This document shows positions 32,741 through 35,014 of a stretch of DNA of 35,014 nt, in pieces. Under the pieces are notes generated by a model that worked only from the letters and a program-made list of their open reading frames with translations, was not told where the DNA came from and ran no database searches. The first letter of the stretch is position 1. Every line of letters starts with the position of its first letter. A program made the position numbers and the translations under genes. The stretch is from Bernardetia sp. ABR2-2B (GTDB lineage Bacteria > Bacteroidota > Bacteroidia > Cytophagales > Bernardetiaceae): positions 1-35,014 of the forward strand of contig NZ_CP147021.1 in assembly GCF_037126435.1 (NCBI RefSeq), given 5' to 3'.

Positions 32741-35014
32741 TTAATAAATAATAGTAACTGTTCCAGTTTGTTTTATGGTCTTGCTTCTGTCTGTTGGATT
32801 TGTATAAGTTACTTCGTAATAATACACTCCAGCAGGTACTTTTTTACCTTTGTATGTTCCGTCCCAAAACGTAATTTGTTCATCACTTCGTTTTTGAAGA
32901 GCAGAATAGACTTCCATTCCCCAACGGTCAAGAACTTTTATACGAAGATTAGAATAAAAACGTCCGAATATTTCCCATTCTTCATTCAAGTTGTCATTGT
33001 TTGGTGTAAATGCACTTGGAATAAAGATTTGAGGGTCGCAATTTGATTCTATTTCTAAACTAGTAATTCCGTTACACGCATTTGGATAAGCTGCCGTTAC
33101 TCTTACTAAAAATGTTCCTCCAAATTCAGTAGAAAGTAAAGAATCTTGTCCTACTAGCTCATTATTTTCATCAAACCATTGGTAACGATATGTTGCCGTA
33201 GAATCATAATTATTGATAGTTACGCCAATTTGATGGAAAATACGGTTTGAGTTTTCATCTTCAAAACACAAAATCGTATCTTTTGCTGACAACATAGGTG
33301 CTTCTTTGAAATCTACACGGATACTGTCTGTATAACTACATTCATTGATACTCACTTCTACATAATACAAGCCACTTTTTCTGACACGAATAGAATCTGA
33401 AATTTGTCCTGTGTTCCATAAATAAGTTGCTCCTTCTGGACGTTCTGCACCTATAATTGCCGTATCTCCTTCACAAAGCTGCTTATCTGCCCCTAAATCT
33501 ATCTTAGGCTGAACCAAAATAACCGTTGTATCGGTAGAAGAACAACCCAATGTATCAAAACCTGTAACAATATAGGTTGTTGTATTAGTAGGACTAACAA
33601 CTACTGTATCTCCACTTGCTGCTGGGGAATGCGACCACGTATAAGTTGCCCCTCCATTTGCAATAAACTCAACTGATTCACCTGCACAAATACTGACACT
33701 ATCAGGCGTATTTAGTGTAACTGTTGGAAGAGGTTTAAATTGAACTAAAATGCTCTTTTCTGTGCTTTGACAGACATTTTGATTTGTTGCATCGCCATAA
33801 CTTCCCACTACAGTATATCTGAAAACACCTGCTGAATCAGAAGAAAATGTTATTTCTTGTGTTGTTTCGCCAGTATTCCATAAAAAATTGGTTGCACCCA
33901 TTGCACTTAGGGTAATTTCTTCGCCCACACAAACAAGTGTATCAGATGCTATTATTTTTGTAGTTGCGCTACGGTTAAATGTAACAGTAATCAGACTTTC
34001 TGCACCACAACGACCACCTCCAAGCGTATCATAAACGCCTACCTTATAGGTTTGTGTTTCGTAATTGATATTCGAAGTATCTTGTTTGAATGTATAACTC
34101 GCTATAGAATCAAGTAATTCTCCTGTATTTTCATTTGTCCATTCGTAAATATAACGAGGCTGATGAGAAGGCAAAAAGGCATCTACTTCAACTGAATCGT
34201 TCTCACAAATCACTAAACTTTCAGGAACATCTATTTCAGGAACAGGCACAACTCTAAATTTGATGGTATCTGCACTTGCACCACAACGATTTGGCGTAGA
34301 GAAAATTCCTTTTACAATAAATGTATAAAAACCTGCTTCTGTTGGTGTAATTTCAATGCTTTCTGTTGTTTCTCCATTACTCCACTCATAGGAATCTGCA
34401 CCAACGGCTGAGAGTGTTTGTGTTTGTCCTAAGCATAATGTTTTGATAAAAGTAGAATCAATCTGAACACCTGATTTTCTGTCAAAACGAACAATTACTG
34501 TATCTAAAATAGAACAATTTCCTCCTCCTGTTAGATTAGGGTCTGTTACCTTTATTTCAAAACGATTTGCACTATAATTATCTACCATAGATTGTTTGAT
34601 AGCAATTTTTGAGTTAGTAGAAATCGTTTGATTAGTCTCAATTACTCGCCATTGATAGCTAAAGTTATTGTTATGTTCTGGACGGAAAGCATTCAAGACT
34701 AAAGAATCTCCTTCACAAATACGAATAGTATCGCTGGTTGAGCTTATTCCTAAATCAATAGTTGGACGAACAAAAACCTCTACTGATTGAGAATAAGAAC
34801 AGTTTGCACTTGTTGTTGTGTCGGTTATGGTGGCTTTATATATTCCACTTACATTTACGATGGCTACTTTTGAAGAATCAGAAGTAGAAACAATTCCATT
34901 TCCGAACCAATTGATAATCATTCCTTTGACGTTACTTCTTTCGATGGTTAGCGTATCAAAAGTAGAACAATTTGGATTTTCAGCTCCTGTAATTACAAAA
35001 TCAGGAGTGGGAGC
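32741..35014 (-). CDS. Giant T9SS-secreted adhesin-like protein, C-terminal 757 residues (continues across the window edge)
   Basis: The frame is open to the right edge, so the ATG at 34921 is internal. The upstream codons APTPDFVITGAENPNCSTF fit directly after the last codons of the frame leaving position 1, giving one 2402-aa protein if the molecule is circular. This part is an array of Ig/PKD-like units with ICEGDSLVLNA, YEWSNGETTESIEI and LCEGDTAIIGA signatures. It ends in about 98 residues containing FIPSAFTPNNDNLNEEWEI, LDRWGMEVY, FWDGTYKGKKVPAGVYYYEV and TGTVTIIY. This is the gliding-motility-associated CHU_C / T9SS type B sorting domain, which directs passage through the outer membrane by the host T9SS. 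The T9SS itself is not encoded here, so it must come from the chromosome. Confidence 0.88.
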   Translation of the reverse strand, partial: APTPDFVITGAENPNCSTFDTLTIERSNVKGMIINWFGNGIVSTSDSSKVAIVNVSGIYKATITDTTTSANCSYSQSVEVFVRPTIDLGISSTSDTIRICEGDSLVLNAFRPEHNNNFSYQWRVIETNQTISTNSKIAIKQSMVDNYSANRFEIKVTDPNLTGGGNCSILDTVIVRFDRKSGVQIDSTFIKTLCLGQTQTLSAVGADSYEWSNGETTESIEITPTEAGFYTFIVKGIFSTPNRCGASADTIKFRVVPVPEIDVPESLVICENDSVEVDAFLPSHQPRYIYEWTNENTGELLDSIASYTFKQDTSNINYETQTYKVGVYDTLGGGRCGAESLITVTFNRSATTKIIASDTLVCVGEEITLSAMGATNFLWNTGETTQEITFSSDSAGVFRYTVVGSYGDATNQNVCQSTEKSILVQFKPLPTVTLNTPDSVSICAGESVEFIANGGATYTWSHSPAASGDTVVVSPTNTTTYIVTGFDTLGCSSTDTTVILVQPKIDLGADKQLCEGDTAIIGAERPEGATYLWNTGQISDSIRVRKSGLYYVEVSINECSYTDSIRVDFKEAPMLSAKDTILCFEDENSNRIFHQIGVTINNYDSTATYRYQWFDENNELVGQDSLLSTEFGGTFLVRVTAAYPNACNGITSLEIESNCDPQIFIPSAFTPNNDNLNEEWEIFGRFYSNLRIKVLDRWGMEVYSALQKRSDEQITFWDGTYKGKKVPAGVYYYEVTYTNPTDRSKTIKQTGTVTIIY

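Noticed and set aside
34919-34921. ATG at 34921 as the true start of the right-edge gene
   Set aside because: The frame stays open to the window edge with good domain-like sequence and no signal peptide at 34921.

Overview
The window looks like a complete, circular, AT-rich plasmid of a member of the Bacteroidota (Cytophagales or flavobacteria-like); I cannot name the species. The evidence is a type IX secretion (T9SS) type B C-terminal domain, an IgGFc-binding-type secreted protein, TAnnTTTG promoter boxes, weak Shine-Dalgarno signals, and Rhs proteins of the Bacteroidetes style (YELSNHLGNV, DYYPFGM). It is probably circular because an open minus-strand reading frame runs off position 1 and another enters at position 35014 in the same codon phase. 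Joined, they read naturally (DTVRINF then APTPDFVITG, the same inter-domain pattern seen elsewhere in the protein). They give one 2402-aa gene with a signal peptide at one end and a T9SS sorting domain at the other.

Layout: (1) 4935 down to 1, continuing at 35014 down to 32741, minus strand: giant T9SS-secreted adhesin-like protein. (2) About 4936-5055: divergent promoter region. (3) 5056-24775, plus strand: a tightly spaced seven-gene set. It holds a 953-aa secreted protein, a small lipoprotein, a 1797-aa protein with an SpvB/TcB-like N-terminus, a 788-aa secreted protein, a 253-aa exported protein, a 2323-aa Rhs protein whose C-terminal tip carries an HELKH zinc-peptidase motif, and an overlapping 232-aa lipoprotein that is a candidate immunity protein. 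(4) 24776-25760: a REP-associated (RAYT-type) Y1 transposase gene flanked by 48-bp inverted repeats. (5) 25876-30490: plasmid maintenance block with a ParA-type ATPase, a small putative partition partner, dinD, a Rep_3-type initiator, a small HTH protein and an iteron origin. (6) 30491-31131: gene-free region with two further repeat arrays. (7) 31132-32339: an intact IS4-family element with 16-bp terminal inverted repeats and 9-bp target duplications. (8) 32349-32740: remnants and the terminator of the giant gene.

Interpretation: the most interesting system is the seven-gene set. My inference is that it is a split Rhs/Tc-like toxin (a TcB-like partner plus an Rhs/TcC-like partner with an exchangeable metallopeptidase tip) with a lipoprotein immunity gene, carried on a plasmid with a T9SS adhesin. 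The Rhs core and HExxH motif are seen directly. The cocoon assembly, toxicity and immunity are untested inferences. No tRNA, rRNA or CRISPR was seen.
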